A stretch of 64,000 nt of DNA. It comes from Catenuloplanes atrovinosus. Its GTDB lineage: Bacteria; Actinomycetota; Actinomycetes; Mycobacteriales; Micromonosporaceae. Location of the stretch: contig NZ_JAVDYB010000001.1 in NCBI RefSeq assembly GCF_031458235.1, positions 1,240,001 through 1,304,000 of the forward strand. The letters run 5' to 3'. Below, one piece after another: positions 27,001 to 30,000 of this stretch. The notes beneath the pieces were generated by a model that saw only the letters and a list, made by a program, of their open reading frames with translations, did no database searches and was not told the origin of the DNA. Position numbers and translations under genes: made by a program. The first letter of the stretch is position 1. The number at the start of each line of letters is the position of its first letter.

Positions 27001-30000
27001 TGGCCGCGATCGACGCGATGCCGGAGCCGGACCGGACCCGGTGGATCGACGGCGCGCTGCGCAACTACCTGCGACACCGCGACGCCGTGCTCGGCAACGA
27101 GTCCACGCTGCGGCAGTTCCTGACGCCGCCGGAGCCGGACGGCCGCGCGCCGGAGCAGGTCGCCGAGTGGCTGGACCGCCGCGTCACCGCCGGCCTGCAT
27201 CCGGTGCCGGAGCTGGACGACGCGCGGCCGAGCGGCCTGACCGGCCGGACCGGCCCGGTGACCGTCACGTTCGCGGTGAGCCTGCCGGTGATGCCGACGC
27301 CGGACCCGTGGACCTCCGTCGACGTGGAACGCCGCGCCGCGCTGATCGAGGCCGCGGTCGCGGACGCGGGCCTGACCGGGCGCGTCGAGCTGGACATCGA
27401 CGAGGACACCGGCCGGGCCGACGTCACGATCGCGGACCTGCGCGCCGCGGAGCGTCCCTGGGCGGACCTCGGCCGGGTGCTCACCGTGCTGCGCGGGCAC
27501 GGCGCCCGACCGGTCGCGGACTCGCTCGCGGTCACGGTCGGCCTGCCCACGCCGGAGACCGGCGCGGCGCTGACCGCGCTCACCGACACGCACGCGGGCA
27601 CGTTCACCCGGCTCGGCACCGACCCCGCGGCCGACGTGATCCCGGACGCGGACGCGCGCGGCGTCGAGATCGAGGACGGCGCGGCCACGTTCCGCTTCGG
27701 GCTCAGCCTGGACGCGGCCGTGCCACAGGCCCAGATCAACCTGGCGGTACGGGCGGTCGCCGCCGCGTCCGGGCCGGTCACGCCCGCGCCGCAGGTGGCC
27801 GGCCCGCCGCGCGCCGGCACGCCGCTGGGCACCTGGCGGCTCTACGACGCGCCGGACCCGGCCACCACCGCGCTGCTGGACCGGCTCTACGGCGACGCGC
27901 CGGACCGACTCCAGGCCGAGGCGCTGCTCCGCGTCACGCCGCCGCACCCGGGCCCCGGCCACGGTGGACTCCCGATCGGCCTGAGCAGTGCGGAGGCCGA
28001 GGCGATGCGCGTGCTCTCGCTCCAGCCGCAGGCCTCCCGGCTGGGCCGTACCGAGCACCCGGGCGCCACGCTCGCCACGGTCGCGGAGACCGTGCCGCAC
28101 CTGCCGGCCCGGTACCTGGGCGAGAACACGCCGGCCCGGTTCACCGAGGGCTGGGTGGAGCGCGCCCGGGCGGCGTACCACTCCGCCGCGCCCGGTGCCG
28201 GTCAGGCCGCGCTCCAGGCGCGCGCCACCGCGGCCGGCCGGATGTGGAACCAGCAGCTCGGCACCAGCGTGCTCACCCTCGGCCAGTGGCGCCGGCAGCC
28301 CGGATTCGACGTGCCGCGACCCGGCCCGGCCGAGCCGGTGCGGGTGCCGGACACCGACGAGGTGGCCGGCGGCGTCCGGCGGTCGCTGGACGTCACGCGC
28401 GACCCGGCCGTGCTGCACGACCTCGCCGCGCAGCTCAGCGATGCCGAGCCGCACAACGCCGCGCTCGACCCGCTGCGCGCCGAGATCCGCGCCCGGCGGG
28501 CCGGCGCCGCCCAGCGCACCGGCCGGGCGGCCGACGACGGCACCACCGCCGGCTGGGACGTCCGTTCGGCCGGCGACGGCCCGGACGCGCTGTTCGAGGC
28601 CGTGCTGCACAGCGCCCACGCGCAGCGCGTGCCGCTGCCGCGCGGCGCCGCGACGCCCATGTCGATGCGCTCGATGGCCGCGGGGACGTTCCGCGCCAAC
28701 GCGGGGACGTTCGACGGACTGCTGCCGGACAGCACCGGCCGCCTGCGCACCGACGACCTGCCGTACGGCACGCTGCTGGCGATGGCGCCCGACTTCCGCC
28801 CGGAGCCGCCGTCCCCGGAACGGATCGAGACCTGGCGCGCGGAGGTGACCGACACCGACACGCTCGCCGAGGCGGCCCGGCGCGACCTGCCGCTCGTCCT
28901 CACGCCGGCCGGCGCTCGCGACCGCATGCCGGACTGGACGCCGCCGGACCCGGCCGCCGCGGTGGATGCGCGGACCGCCCAGGACGCGCGCATCCAGCTG
29001 CGCGCCGAGGTGGCCCGCCGGATCGACGCCGGCGACCCGGTCGTCACCGACCTGCTGCGCCTGCTGGAGACCGCGGACGGCGTCGGCCCGGTGCACGGCT
29101 ACCTGCGCAGCAACTCGCCGCTCGACGGCCTCAGCCGCGGGCAGCAGCTCCTGCGCAGCCTGCTGACCGGCTCCACGCTGAGCGGTGCCTCCATCGAGGC
29201 GCTGACGCCCGCGGTGCTGGCCCGCGCACTGAACCTGAACATCGTGCTGCACGAGAACGGGCACCACACCGAGCTGCTGCCCGGCGCGCCGCACACCGTC
29301 CACATCGGTCTGGAGGGGCAGCACGGCTTCCAGGCGCTCGTGCCGGCCCGCGACCATCTGCAGAGCAACCCGGAGGCGTTCGACGCGATCGGCGACGACA
29401 TCCGCGATCTGGCCGGCGTGAACCCGATCGAGCCGCGCGACGCCCGGACCAACGGGGTGCTGCTGGAGCTGGAGCTCACGCTCCCGCCGGGCCCGGAGCG
29501 GACCGCGCTGCTGGCCGCCATGGCCACCGAGATCACCACCCAGCGCGCCGACGGCGACGACCTGATCGTCACGGTGCCGGACGCCGGCGACTACCTGCGG
29601 CTGGCCGCCGTGCAGGCCAGGCTGATCGCGGCCGGCCTGACGCCCAGCGCGTTCGCCGTGGTGGCGCGACCGGAGGTGGCGGCCGCGGACCTGGTCGAGA
29701 CCGGGCGGCTGAGCGAGCCGGAACTGGCCCGCGCCACCGCGATCGCCGCCGGGCACGAGGCCACGCTCCAGCGGATGATGACCGTGGGCAGCGGCCGGCG
29801 CGGCCCGGCCACCGCGTCCGTGACGGTGTCCCACGACGGGGTACGCCTGGGTGCGCGCGGCGTCGGCCGTTTCGACCCGGCGACCGTGCTGGCCCAGTTC
29901 CGGGTGGCCGGCGGGATGCTCTCCACCGCGCGGTTCACGGCCGGCGAGCCGGATCCGGACTGGACCGCGGACCGCGGCCCGCGGCCGGGCGCGGACGTGA

